Positions 11,102-22,699 of a stretch of DNA of 64,000 nt are shown here, in pieces. Under the pieces are notes generated by a model that was not told the origin of the DNA, did not search any database, and saw only the letters and a list, made by a program, of their open reading frames with translations. The stretch is from Eutrigla gurnardus (Eukaryota; Chordata; Actinopteri; Perciformes; Triglidae): contig OY741273.1 in NCBI GenBank assembly GCA_963514095.1, positions 22,899,546 through 22,963,545 of the forward strand. Direction: 5' to 3'. Every line of letters begins with the position of its first letter. The stretch's first letter is position 1. The position numbers and the translations under genes were made by a program.

Positions 11102-11305
11102 ACAGGAAGTGAACCCCTTCCAGTAGAAATTCTTGCAACCAGCTTTGCGTTCACGAGGAGGCAGGTTGTTGGGGGGCTCAACGGAACGCTCTAGGTTGAT
11201 CCTTCCTCCTGTTGCCATGGAAACGACTTCAGCTTCCCGCTGGGCGTCGGTCTCTGGCAGAGACATCTGAGCCAACAGGTCTTCCACTGCCCGTTTACTC
11301 CAGTC
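11099..11305 (-). CDS. sst1.2: Preprosomatostatin-2 exon 2 (mature peptide)
   Basis: This exon codes for residues 56-123 of the precursor and the stop codon. It begins after a TTTCAG acceptor with DWSKRAVEDLLAQMSLPE and ends in the dibasic site Arg108-Lys109, followed by AGCKNFYWKGFTSC (110-123). That is the [Tyr7,Gly10] somatostatin-14 of the fish preprosomatostatin II class, with the two cysteines of the disulphide ring. A single Arg at 95 precedes exactly 28 residues, so somatostatin-28 can also be released. From family knowledge, this form is made in islet D cells distinct from those making somatostatin I, and cleavage to the 28-mer dominates. The two exons join in phase 0. Confidence 0.96.
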   Translation of the reverse strand, partial: DWSKRAVEDLLAQMSLPETDAQREAEVVSMATGGRINLERSVEPPNNLPPRERKAGCKNFYWKGFTSC

Positions 11306-12298
11306 CTGAAAGACAAGAAAAAGAAGCATTTGAGAAATCAGAGTTTTGGTCATAGTCCTGGCTGAACTGTAAAATAGCTGTTCTGGAGTTTTTGACTGTA
11401 TCACATGATCTACCTCAGCAGATATACAGTCAGCTGATATTTCTGAGGTGAAAAATGAACTTTAAGATTTAACTTTTAAACCAAAATTTGTGGAGAGACT
11501 GTTTCAGGCTTTGTGTTTTGTTTTAATATAAAATCAGAAAGTGAAGCTAATGAAATTAAGTTGGAAGACTAAAAAAAGAAAAAAATATTCTGGATACAAA
11601 CCAGATGTTGGACTATCAGACAACAGCCTGCTGTACTTCAGGCAGGAATTAATCTAATTTTATTGTCACTTGTCCTCTAGTCCTGTATATTCACCACCTG
11701 CAGTGTCTCAAAAACTGGTCCATTTGGTGCTCATTCAAGCTGAAACAACAAAACATTTGCATCCTCATGATGCTACTCTGCTGCCTTCACCTCGATTTTA
11801 ATATATTCATTAAGTGTTATGTATCTAGGATATAATGGGGGTTTAGAGAGCTCAGGGATAATTTGTGTCAAGCTGCGTTGTTTCACAGCATCACATTCAT
11901 TTCAACATTTATTGTTGAAATAAATGGTGAAAACCTTGATGTGAGCGTCCTGACTAAAGAATTGATGTTTGGTTAACAAAATGCTTATTAGTATTTGAAA
12001 CTCGATGGAAACAGTTACAAAGACTTTGCTCTGCCTGGATGTTTGATTTGGTTATGAGGTACCTCAGGGATGAATTCTGGGTCCCCTCAGAAATCTCTAC
12101 GTTTACATGCACACTAATAATACACTATCATTCTGATAGTTATACATTTATACAGCACATCTCAATCAGGGTTTTTACTGCAGTTTGTGACACATCCTTA
12201 CTATTTACAGTCCAACTAACCAAAACTTTAAAGGCTGTAAAGAAGAGAAGGAGAAACAACTTCTTTGGAGCTTTCTGTTTGGTTGTCAGCTCTCTCAC
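11306..12298 (-). other. sst1.2: sst1.2 intron (993 bases)
   Basis: Bounded by a GTGAGA donor and a TTTCAG acceptor preceded by a pyrimidine-rich CTTTTTCTTGTC tract. Its position between the Gln and Asp codons is the single conserved intron of somatostatin genes. No further element was recognised in it. Confidence 0.9.
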
Positions 12299-12463
12299 CT
12301 GTGACAGGAGTCTGGCGCTGCGGGCTCGTTGCAGCAGCCTGTGATGACGCAGCTCCAGGTCCAGGTCCTGGTCCTGGTCTCTGTCGGACTGTGAGGAAAC
12401 ACCTGGGCTGCACAGAATCATCGCCACGAGAACCAAGATGGTGGGACAACGAACGTACTGCAT
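12299..12463 (-). CDS. sst1.2: Preprosomatostatin-2 exon 1 (signal and propeptide)
   Basis: Residues 1-55 of a 123-residue precursor. ATG at 12461-12463 opens MQYVRCPTILVLVAMILC, a typical signal peptide likely cleaved after the VSS-Q region. An acidic repeat DRDQDQDLDLE and the basic stretch LLQRARSARLLSQ follow. It resembles the anglerfish preprosomatostatin II N-terminus as I remember it. The exon ends in CAG followed by GTGAGA. Both exons are intact with no frameshift, so the gene looks functional. An upstream in-frame ATG at 12517 is not needed and lies in a likely non-coding 5' region. Confidence 0.94.
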
Positions 12464-12642
12464 ACCTGCCGAAAGATGACGAGGAGAAGAAAAACATAAG
12501 AAGCAGAAGAAAAACAAACAAAAAACACAATGTAGGAAGCAAAGGAGGTTCCTACTGTCTGCTGGTCTGGTATCTTCAGCTGGTCCTGGTGTTTTTTCCG
12601 GTTCTGGGCTTGTCTCTGGTCCCAGTGCTCTTGGTTCTGCTC

Positions 12643-12652
12643 TTTTGAAGCC
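12643..12652 (-). promoter_or_regulatory. sst1.2: Possible sst1.2 TATA-like element
   Basis: Minus-strand CTTCAAAAGAG about 185 bases upstream of the ATG is the best TATA-like sequence I see. About 110 bases further up, near 12755, is a TAAT motif (ACTAATGG) that could bind a PDX1-type homeodomain factor. No CRE comparable to the one at sst1.1 was seen. Confidence 0.3.
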
Positions 12653-12659
12653 CTGTGCT

Positions 12660-13255
12660 CCTCCTCTTGTAGGTCACATGGTGTGGTGTGTTGGATTGAC
12701 AGCTGGTGGGGGGCACGGTGATGAAGGAACGCAGACATTCAAGTTAAACAAATGTCCATTAGTCCTTATTGACTTTAAATGGAGTCTGAACAATAAAACA
12801 ATAAAACTATCAGCAGCAGCAGCGTTCTGCAGCCGCCGGCGCTCATCTACAATAAATACAACGGCGGAATGTCCAGCTGAAGAGGAGTGGAATTAACGGA
12901 GCGTACAGAGGATTAGCAGACTTCATTAGCATTCGCTGATATCTCCATTAAACAAAGAGGCAGGAGCAGAGAGTCGCCCACTCAACATTTAGTCAGAACA
13001 AACACAACTACTGCTTCACTTAAATTCTGAAGAAAAACACTTTCTATTAGTTAAAAGACACCACGGTGGTTACACCGCCAAAATACTTCTGGTAAAAGTT
13101 CAGTAAAGTAAAACAGCTTCTACAGTTGCACTGAGATCAGTGCGGAACATGTGCACCAACAGTCATTCATCTTAAATAAAAGAAACCCCCCTATTGATTA
13201 TTCCCCTTTGTTCATGATTAATGGTTATATAGAGACTACAGATATGGGGGACACC
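12660..13255. other. Intergenic, no gene recognised
   Basis: Upstream of sst1.2. It contains a short CAG run near 12810 and AT-rich sequence. No exon or element is supportable. Confidence 0.5.
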
Positions 13256-13315
13256 CTCCCCTCAACTAACCCTAACCTAACACCCTCCCCTCAACTACCC
13301 CTAACACTAAGCTAA
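13256..13315 (+). repeat. About 30-bp tandem repeat interrupted by an insertion
   Basis: Two copies of a unit beginning CACCCTCCCCTCAACTA and ending in CTAA lie left of the inserted element. A third related copy (TACCCTCCCCCTCAACTAA) lies immediately right of it at 14640-14670. Confidence 0.7.
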
Positions 13316-14635
13316 GGGGCCGTTCACACGGAAACGTTTTTTTGTGTGTAAACATATTAGTCATGCGTGTTTGGGCCGACCGTCCACACGGATCCGGCAT
13401 TTTCAGTGACTGAAAGCGCACTTTTTTTAAACCAGGTCCCAGGGTGAAAAAGAAAAAAAACAAAGACCCTCCATTTCGTGTTCGTTTTCGTGTTGACGGC
13501 AAAAATGCATGCATTGATGTCATCGCACTGCCTTCGACCCTCTAGCCTTCCCCCGCGACATCTCATAACAACAAACAATGGCGGCCTACGTGCTTGTGAT
13601 CATGCTGCAGGAGATATTCTGCTCCTTTGTACGACGCTGTATTAGGGTCACTGTATGAAAACAGAGCTGAGAGGGTCAATATGCCGAGAAAAAAAGTTGC
13701 AGATTTGCTACTTTTTTACGATGCTAACAAACAACTGCTAGCTAACTTCCCATGAATGCATTTATTTTTCTAAATAAGCCGTCACAATGTGTGACAACGC
13801 CTTGTTAAGGTCCTTAGGATGACGGCTGTTGATGGTTATTGTTGGTTTTATTTATACGGGCCAAATTGTCATCTTATGGGTGTTTATTGATCAGGTGGTC
13901 GGGTGGATAGTAGCTGTAGCTTTCACTTGTTGCCATAGCAATGACAAAGATCCGGTCAAGCAGATTCCCCATGCTCAGTCTCCTCCGTTTTTTGGTGTAT
14001 TTTTGTCGCAGAAACAGCACCACATATAGCCTGGAATATGTACTACAGTGCGCCGAGTCGTACAGTGGATTCATGTGGACGCAGATTTCCTTGAAACGAT
14101 ATTGTGGAAGAAAAACTCTCCAGGTCCAATTCTGTGGCTGGTTCAAATGAGGTTTAATCACTGACAGTGGAGAAAAGAAATTCACAGTGTATCCATGAAG
14201 ATCCAGTCTCCCGAATGGCCTGGCCGAGGTGGATTTATACAGAACTCTCTGGAGAACAATAGGGAAGGCGTCATGAGTGATTTGCATTGAATACAAGGAC
14301 TTGTAGGACTACAATACAAGGACTACAAGGTGTGACCGTTCTCGGGACAGCTAGACAATGTCACAACAGGAGCCACTCGTCGGGCCTTGATCAACGTATG
14401 TGAGACAAAGATGATTCTGAGACGGTCCAGGAAGGGGGACAGATCAAAGGGTCTTTTCATCAAGATGGCAAGGGTTAAATACAATGAATACAGCTCAGCA
14501 GGACATTTGATGTTCCGAGAGAAAGGAATATTAGTATGAGATACAAAATAAGAATTGTAAGGTAACACATTTTCTTCTACAACACCCAGGAAAAACAGAC
14601 AAAAAAAAGATCGTTTTGGTACGTGAAGACGGCCC
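13316..14635. mobile_element. DNA-transposon-like insertion with degenerate inverted ends
   Basis: The left end GGGGCCGTTCACACGGAAAC and the reverse complement of the right end (AGGGCCGTCTTCACGTACC) share GGGCCGT, TTCAC and AAACG blocks, followed by T-runs. TAA flanks both sides. The element sits inside a roughly 30-bp tandem repeat. One open frame of 140 codons on the minus strand (13874-14296) has no domain I recognise. Ends of this kind are common in non-autonomous PIF/Harbinger-related or ISL2EU elements of fish; I cannot assign the superfamily. Confidence 0.5.
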
Positions 14636-14639
14636 TAAT

Positions 14640-15150
14640 ACCCTCCCCCTCAACTAAATCTAGCCTAACACCCCCAATAGGGCAACTTTTTATTGTTCCT
14701 TCATGTCAGCTAGTTCACATTTCATGTTGAAAGACAAGCATTCGAAAATATGGAATTATCCGAGAAGACAACAGCAGAAACAGCTGATCAATCACCTTAC
14801 CCAAGGACAGGACATCAGGATCATGCTTCTGTGCATACTGATAACTTACGGTAAATAATCTTTCATCGACAAACCCACTGACATGAAAGAGTGAACATCA
14901 TGACATGTCATAGCTTCTTGGTACTTAACGACTACTGTATTGCAACGCGCATTTGAAAGAGCGATGTGCTAAAGAGCACTATTCGCTTGAATGCAAACTA
15001 CAATTTCACCAGTGGATGAGAGTAATTCATATACACCGTCTCTTTAAGATATTATTCTCCTTACAGACTCTTCTTCAGATATGTCTTTGTGTCTGTGTGA
15101 CCCCTGAGGTGATCCAGCCAGATCAAAACACAACTTTATTCTGTAAGTGT
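14640..15150. other. Intergenic, no gene recognised
   Basis: AT-rich sequence after the tandem-repeat remnant; nothing supportable. Confidence 0.5.
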
Positions 15151-15157
15151 CAGTTAA

Positions 15158-15294
15158 TAGGCCCTTTTCACAGCAGGTCAACGCTGCTGTTAACATTTAT
15201 ACCACTGGAATGTCTATGGCACACTAATGGGAACATAATTAATTTGATCAGTTACACCTGTATTTAAACTGCTATGAAATGTCAATATGACACA
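15158..15294. mobile_element. Small MITE-like element
   Basis: AGGCCCTTTT near 15158-15168 is mirrored by AAAAGGGCCT near 15294-15303, about 135 bases apart. TTAA precedes the left end. Short inverted ends and TTAA fit a piggyBac- or Kolobok-type miniature element, but only about 10 bases match. Confidence 0.35.
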
Positions 15295-15689
15295 AAAGGG
15301 CCTGCTATGAACAATGGAGGTCTCTGCGTCATCATTAGTTATGTTCAGCAGCAACACAGGAAGTCTAGAGGACATGAGGATGAGAAGACTAGGAATCGCT
15401 GGCTCAAACAGACAGATATCATTCGCTCCGAGAGCAGCGACGAGCGTTAGTTCACAAAGCCTGCCATTATCAAACTTCTCTTTAAATCGTAGTTTTCTTT
15501 GCATGAAAAATTATCTTTTAAAGAACCACAAACATCATATGTGAAATTCATGGCACAATTCAAACGGGACGAGAAAATAATTTCGATCTCGCCATAGGAA
15601 TACATGTATCAGAAATTCATATTGAGGTCCCATGTACCGGAAATAGAAAGGTGGGACTTCGCCACTCTATATAGTAACTTTTCCACATT

Positions 15690-16160
15690 TCAATTGTAGT
15701 TGTAAACTCTAACCTTACAGCAGCGCACATCAGGGTCCCACAACGAGGGACTCTGCCGGCCACACCGAGCCACCACAGCAGCGTACCGTTGGTACTCAAC
15801 TGTCTAGGAGGACTCTACAGGCTCCTTACACAAGTCAAGGTTTGTAGCCTGACATGTAGCCTACTTTAGATCAAGTTTAACAGCACAACAGCAACTACTA
15901 GTAGTCATCCAGATGTGTATTTCTACTATGTTATGTGATGGGTTTCATTCCTCCATACAACTCTGTTACAGCTACCCAGGCTACTGTGTCCTGCAAGGAC
16001 TTGGGTGTTGGCACAGCCATGGTTCCAGCAGACCCGTTTGACATCCACTCCAATAACGAGACCTTCAAAGAGAGCTCGCCTGGACCCGGTAGAGGAGGAG
16101 GATACTTTGGAAGGCAGCTCTTCCTTGACTTCAGAAGAGCTTGATGCCACATCACAATGT
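15690..16160 (+). pseudogene. Possible decayed THAP-type transposase fragment
   Basis: One frame at 16005-16150 reads RPSKRARLDPVEEEDTLEGS..., an acidic linker with a basic patch of the kind found in THAP-containing transposon proteins of fish. The region just left of it contains broken Cys/His-bearing stretches. The frames are interrupted and I see no complete zinc-finger spacing. This is a weak call. Confidence 0.2.
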
Positions 16161-16164
16161 GACA

Positions 16165-19100
16165 GCCTCAACAGACATTTTGCGAGTTACAAAAATATTA
16201 CTACATTTGTGGATGTGAATATATTTTTATTGCCATGCCAGCTGTTTTTAATGAGGTTTTGTATTTTAGGAATGCATCAATAAACTGCTGCAGATTTATG
16301 ACGTTACTATGACAGATGTTTCTGTTATTTAGCCCAATCCACTGACGGGATGCAAAAATAAAGGCCTATCTCTGTAATACAGTTCAGAAACAAAGACAGA
16401 ACTAACTAAGATTTCTTTCTCCCCACCGTGGCTCTGCAATGCTACCTCCTGGTTGATGTTGGGATTTTGAAAATGTATTGCCTCTGAAAATCATGAGCGT
16501 GTTCTCGTCCTGCTCAATGTGTGAAGTGTCCTGAGATAATGTGAATTTCAACTGCTGATTAATTTGACAATAAAGTCTTTACAGTAATTGTAAAATGTGT
16601 CATGTTTAATTAAAGTAACGGTCAGGAAGACTGCATAACATCTTGCATAGATGAATTTATTTTTATAAAACAGAATTCATAAACAACTTACTGCTTCTGT
16701 ATTCCTCTTACGTGTAAAGCCCATAATCAACTCTATATAAATGTATTTAATGCGTTTTGGAGAGAGAACATTCAGACAGACAGTTCCAACCAGGATGTTC
16801 CACCATGCAAGCCTCTTCCTCCTCCAGCTGCTGCATCCGTCTTCTTACCTGAATCATGATAATCGTCATGTGAATAATAATCTCAACAGACAACTTGGTG
16901 TAACAGACCGTAACATTACCTGTGAGTCTCCATGCAGCAGACATGTTCAGTGTCTTAAGTCATTGTTGCACAATTCCCACATGTGCAGCTAGACGGATAT
17001 AATATGATTAAACATCTTTATGGGAATTTGACCACATTTAAAGGTTTAGCATAATCATCATTCCTTGATTATTATAACACAAGAGGAAGAGAATATTTTC
17101 ACACGACCAGGAAACATAACTGTAAAAACAGAAACCAACAGTAATAATATGCAAAGCATTTATCTTTCAGGAGTCATGTCTGCCAACTAATCTAACTGTA
17201 TACGGGAAAAGCATACGTGTAATAAGTATTCTGCATCCTCACTTTCTCACGCACCAAAGTGTAACAGTGGAAACCTCAGACGCAACCACATGCCCTACTG
17301 TTAAAGTCTCCAGTTAAAAAGGTGCAGCCCCAGTGAGAGACTCTACTCCGCTGTAAGTTTGCCGGTATGTTTGTGTGGTTTCATCAAAAAAGCCCTCCGC
17401 ATGTCTCATTTACACCACCAGCGTTTACACACCCACCATTCCTCAGCAGCTGAACTGTGGCAATCACCCTGCGAAGAAGCCCGCGATAAGTGCCATGCAT
17501 TAACATTCTGGCACACGTATACAGACGGGTCCGGAGGAGCTGCTGCTCCTCTCTTCCCAGCAGCAGTGAATGTCCGTGGACTGGGCCATCTGGCTGGTTG
17601 CCTGGCCGGCTAATGGATGGAGCCCATCCTCTCTGGCCCGCAGAGTTTTATCTTAGACTAACAAGCAGATGCTGCCATCGCTGCTTCACTCACGGCACCT
17701 CCCTCATCAATCTCTCGCCTCCACTCCGCTCAACCCGTCTGCTTCACCTCTCCCGCCTCCATTTCTCTCTCCTTGTCCTAATATGCCTCCTATAGCCAAA
17801 CTCCCTTCATCAGACTGACTAACAAGGTGGAGATAAAACACCGGCTCAGATACACATGCACGTCCAAACACATACAGACACTTGTTTACAGCTTCAGTGG
17901 TTTGGCTGCTTTCATGGGTGTTGCCTGCCATCTGCTGGTCTAAAAAATAGCAAAAAGGGCATATTCATGAAGACACAGCGGGCCACCAACATAATTCTTT
18001 GCACCACATAAATCTCTTGCCTCACGCTACCTTACATAAAAAAAAAATCTTAAAAGATCCGCACAGTGTTTTAAAAGTATAGCCTTATGGGTGATATGGA
18101 GTTGATGTGTTCCAATCGGTTTCAGGAGAGAAAAGGCATTAAATGGTTTCCTAATCATCACCAGTTGCATATGACAATTGTGATGGGAATTTTTCATTTA
18201 GTAGTTCATTATAGTATAATTAGTACTTTGAGTAGTTTTAACTCATACTATTCCATGTGTGTCATGAGGTAACCTGTATTCTGCACTTATGTCATGTCAT
18301 GTGTTACATGAGTTGTAAAATGCATCTTGTGACACCAGCACAGCTGGCAAGTCAATATGGATCTTTAGACGCTGATGAGTGGTTCAAACACCACATTCTG
18401 GACAAAGTTCTCCGTCTACACAAACAACGGAACAATGCTTTTCTGATGACACGTCACAAACAACTGTATAAAAAGCCCTTCTCAAGACTGAAGAGTTGGT
18501 CAGACTCTTAAGGAGTCTGCCCCTATCTGGCCAGATAGTTTGCTCTGAAGCTGTATGTCGGTGATGCGGTCCGCTTGGACACCCTGTTTGCGAGGGCTTT
18601 GACTTATTAGACTGTCTGTTTACAGTCTGTCTGTAGCGACTGCTAGCCTGTTTTGGACTCTTTATAGAATAAATTACTAAAAGCGCTGTTAGGAGTTGTA
18701 TTCTTATTTCTCATCAGGTGATCATAAACTGATTTCCACCACAACAATTAGGTTAACTTTTTTTTTTTGCAATCTAATTTGATTATTCATTATTTGGTTA
18801 CCTTCAAGCTAATATTAGAGACAGCAAATAATGTGAATAATTTTGTGTACTGGTGTGCAGTATTAAAAAAAATGTGATCCGATGATCCTGCTGCCCTTTA
18901 AGGCAAATTATATTTAAATCAGGGAGGCCAAACTGTGAAATGAGAGAGATGTGGAGGGATAAAGAAATAAAGGAAACCAAGTGGTGACAAATAATAGATG
19001 AGGAGGCACGCCTTTGAAATATTAAAAAGGAGCCAGAGGAGAGAAAAAGCACAATTACTGTATCCCTTCATGTGCTCTGGGAGAAAGTGAAATGATAGTG

Positions 19101-20385
19101 AGAGGGAGGGAAGGAATGAAAATGGGTTCATGTTTACCTTTGCTTTCAAGCACCGGGATATCACCGTCTCTGTAGGGCAGAAGAGATAACATTCAGACAA
19201 ATTTAAATTACACTCATGTCGGAGACGTCTGGGAGTTGAGATGACAATCGTGGGAGGATTTAGAGGTTGAAAGTGCAAGCTCTTAAAATCTTGCAGCTCT
19301 TTTACTACACCACTTCTGGTTTTTAAGACAGAAAAAATAAAACAGGAAATGTAATAACATGGCCTGCACCTCACTTTTTAACACATCTGACCCCAACACA
19401 GCTTGTTGAATGATAGATTCACCTTTCTGCCCAGACTTCCACTCTGACACACCTTCAGAGTGTTGATAGTACAGGAAACCAGCCATGGAAAGACACTGGA
19501 TTTTGCCATCAAACACAACTGACCTGGACACTTTTTCTGCTTTCGCAACAGATACAAAAATGGGGTCAGACAATTCATGTTCATGTTTGTTTACTCGTGT
19601 CAAAAAACATCGCAACAACAGTGGGACCATTTTTTTTTTTGTATATTTTGCCATATCTGTATAAAAAACTAAATTCTTATCAATAATGTGACAGTCATTT
19701 CAAGTATCTCGCTCAGTCCTGCACAGCAGACATCAATACCCGTTTCTCCTGACTCTTTAGCTCTGAATATCTTTTGATATGTGCTTTAATATGCAGCAAT
19801 CCAGCGTATCAAACAAACAGCGAGACGAGTTCAAAGGTTCAGACGTTCCGTTTTGAGGAGACAACTGGTGCAACCAGTTTCAGTCTCTGGGAAACGCTCT
19901 CATATACAGTATTACACCGATTTCCAGATAAAAACATTGAAGTGGTTTGTATCGGAATGGTTATGATGCCACTGTTGTGTGCATTACTGGCAGCGCACCA
20001 TGTAATTCTGACCGCTATATGTCAATATTGTCATCATTTATTAGTCATCTTCTAATACTGTACTGCTGAGGTCATTCAGGAAGTGTGTTTGCGGTCGTGT
20101 GTGAGCATGTGTGTTTGAGAGGGTGCAGCTGGTGAATAATCACACCTCGTTTATTGTAACCCACAAAAATGTCAGTTCCTTAAAATATAGTGATTTGTGT
20201 TTTCCCCCCCAAAACTGATGCATTGTTCCTTTGCCACACACAATGTTGCTCTGTCCACCGATCTGACCAGGGCTGAACTGTGATGGTTTTCCTTTCAGTT
20301 TTTCCATGGAAAATGTGTTTTATGTAATGTTAATCACCATTCAGACTCAAGACGTCTTATCCTCTGCTTTGTTTTGTCTCCCTGC
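16165..20385. other. Intergenic, no gene recognised
   Basis: Mostly unique-looking AT-rich sequence. Open frames of up to 151 codons on the minus strand (18919-19654) lack splice context, domain patterns or sequence I know. No RNA gene was recognised. Confidence 0.45.
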
Positions 20386-20392
20386 TGTAAAC

Positions 20393-20503
20393 CAGGATAC
20401 AGGCAAACAGGTGTGAGGCTACAAGAATCGCTACAGTCGCATAGAGAAGCCTCCCACGTGTAAACTGGACGTATCGTCTCCTGAGCGAGACATCAAACCT
20501 CAG
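20393..20503 (+). pseudogene. Exon-like block with in-frame stop, upstream of death-domain exon
   Basis: After an AG (AACCAG) the sequence reads DTGKQV, a TGA stop, then GYKNRYSRIEKPPTCKLDV and SSPERDIKPQ, and ends CAG|GTGTGT. The codon-like composition and both splice signals suggest a former exon of the plus-strand gene whose death domain lies at 21608-21888. The stop argues it is decayed. The protein family of this part is unknown to me. Confidence 0.35.
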
Positions 20504-21023
20504 GTGTGTCTCTGTAAATACACGTGTGGAGGGCTGTCACAATATCATATTCACTCCTCAATCAAAAGAATTCATGACAATTAGGCTGTGGTGACATCTG
20601 TTTTTTTCCCCATACCTTCATTCCTTGCCGACTCGTATGTTACTTCAATTAGCTAGTTTTTCCCCCAAAGTAAAATTGCCCAAAACCTACATCCCTACTA
20701 TAAACTTATAAGCTTTTTAAGGCAGCAAAAGAGACGACCTCTGGTGGTGTGTGCTGGGTACTACAACACATCACACACACACACACCTGAAAAACAAATA
20801 ATGCTGTCAGATTAATCATAAACTCTTTTGTACGTATACGATAAAAGGTCACGGTAAGTCATAGTGACATTAAAGTCACTCTTGTATGTCAAGAAGTCAT
20901 AGTGCGTGTTTTACACTTTATAGTGTAAAAAGTCTTGATAGTGTCATAAGGGTCAGTACATTATAAAAAGTACATTATGTATTATTATGGCATAAAATCA
21001 TTGTATAGTATGTCTCTGTGCAG

Positions 21024-21187
21024 GATATGAAGTTCACCCTTGCCGTGACCAAGATGAAAGGCTACTTTGAAGCTTTCTTTGAGCAGCCTCCTCCCTTTAA
21101 ATGATCTCTCATAGATTAACACCGAGGAGACCATATGGTCCGGCACCATCAGAGAAGGTAGCGGTTCATTTAGTCTCACACTGAACA
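21024..21187 (+). pseudogene. Second exon-like block of the death-domain pseudogene
   Basis: In one frame DMKFTLAVTKMKGYFEAFFE is followed by QPPPFK and a stop. In another frame further on the sequence reads TEETIWSGTIREGSGSFSLT. Together they look like a beta-rich coding region broken by a frameshift and stops. The minus-strand frame across it looks like a shadow. The family is not recognised. Confidence 0.3.
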
Positions 21188-21607
21188 CATCTGCCGATTC
21201 GTAGGTGTAAATTGGTTTCTACGCCAGAGTGGGGATGACTCTTTTCCTCTCTCCTCCACACTACAAGGTGACTGCGTTAACACAACAAAGAAGCCAAGGA
21301 AAAGGACGAGCAGTACGCTTCTTTCGTTTCTTGTTTTAAGATCTATCGCAACATGCTTTCAGCTTGTGCAGGTTGACTCGCATCATATCACTCTCTTACA
21401 GGCCGACAGGAACAGCAGCCCGTCAGAAGAGGAGACGGCCTGTAAAAGGACTCGATGGCAGGACGAGTCGGGGGACTTTTTATGTCTTTTACCAACTTCA
21501 AGCACACACGGTTTTGGCTCAATCAAGTCAACAGAAACCAGTCCACACCTGGACTATTTTTAAGTCTGAAATTATCCCGACATAAATGACTTGTGTGTTT
21601 TTTCCAG

Positions 21608-21888
21608 ATGGAATAAAAGCAGGGATGACTTTGGGCCAGGACATGTCTGAGAAGCAGCTACTGCAGGTGGCCAAGCGGCTCGGGAAGGCGTGGAAGCAGG
21701 TGGCCATCTATCTAGACCTGAACTCCAGGGAGCTGGACGACATCCAGGAGGCAGAGAAAGATGTGACCATGCAGAAGCTAAAGGTGCCGATAGCATGGAG
21801 GAGCAGAAGGCGGCAGGGAGAGGCCACCTGTGGAAAAGTGTGGAGGACCTGGATGACTTGCCAAATGAGGTCCATCAGACGCTGAAAG
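21608..21888 (+). pseudogene. Death-domain exon with a frameshift
   Basis: The exon follows TTTTTTCCAG and ends AAAG|GTAATA. It encodes a death-fold domain, the six-helix adaptor module of apoptotic and inflammatory signalling. MSEKQLLQVAKRLGKAWKQV, then AIYLDLNSRELDDIQEAEKD, then KLKV.IAWRSR shows the usual helix 1-5 pattern, including the conserved Trp in helix 2 and the late Trp-Arg. The reading frame changes near 21824-21828: upstream GEAT is in one frame, while LWKSVEDLDDLPNEVHQTLK (helix 6) continues in another. One missing base explains this. With the broken exons upstream, it is best called a pseudogene or a recently disabled gene. A sequencing error at one site remains possible. The parent family (FADD-, PIDD- or UNC5-like) is not resolved. 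Confidence 0.5.
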
Positions 21889-22392
21889 GTAATATATATA
21901 TATAGCAGACATGCATATAAACATCTCAGATAATAAAGATGGATAACCACCCTTTGAGGATGTGTTAGGCAAAGCATTGCTTTGAGCTAGGTGCTAGTGT
22001 GGCGGCAGCGTGCAAGCGCACGGTGAGGATATTAACAGTTTGAGAGATAATCTTATCACCAACTTCCCATTTCCAACACCACCACCATGGGAATTTCACC
22101 CAAGGAATTAATCATTTGTAGTGAAATAACCAAGGCACTCAGGTTTGTATATATATATATAGATGCAGCTAGAGACGTAGTTCCATTAAAACAATTTTAT
22201 TACAAAATCTAGTTAAAAAAACGCGGTAAACATCACTCATTCGGGATTCAGAAAAGGGGGAGACCTTACAAGGGGTGAGATGGGCCAGTGACGACTAACA
22301 GGGCGTACCCACCAAACGCGATGAAACTTCATCGCGCGACAAGATTACATGTAAAGTCAATGCAAAGACGCGATTAGACGCTTCATCGCGCC

Positions 22393-22690
22393 GGGCGACG
22401 CGATGGACGCGATAGCGCGGCGCGATGGACGCGAAAAATCGCTTCATCGCGCCGCGATGGACGCGAAAAATCGCTTCATCGCGCCGCGATGGACGCGAAA
22501 AATCGCTTCATCGCGCCGCGATGGACGCGAAAAATCGCTTCATCGCGCCGCGATGGACGCGAAAAATCGCTTCATCGCGCCGCGATGGACGCGAAAAATC
22601 GCTTCATCGCGCCGCGATGGACGCGATAGCGCGGCGCGATGGACGCGAAAAATCGCTTCATCGCTTCATCGCGCCATCGCTTCATCGCGC
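22393..22690 (+). repeat. 32-bp GC-rich tandem array inside the Harbinger element
   Basis: The unit GCGCCGCGATGGACGCGAAA plus AATCGCTTCATC repeats about seven times, with shortened variants at both ends. The words ATCGCG and CATCGCG also occur in the terminal repeats, so the array appears to have expanded from subterminal sequence. It holds ATG-bearing open frames that are artefacts. Confidence 0.93.
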
Positions 22691-22699
22691 CATCGCTCG

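Noticed and set aside
13874..14296. 140-codon minus frame inside a transposon-like element, considered as a host gene.
   Set aside because: No splice sites, no recognised domain, and it lies between inverted ends.
18919..19654. Minus frames of 123-151 codons.
   Set aside because: No domain, no splice context, AT-rich background; likely chance.
22393..22690. Regular 32-bp array considered as a CRISPR-like repeat.
   Set aside because: Units are directly adjacent with no unique spacers, inside a eukaryotic transposon.
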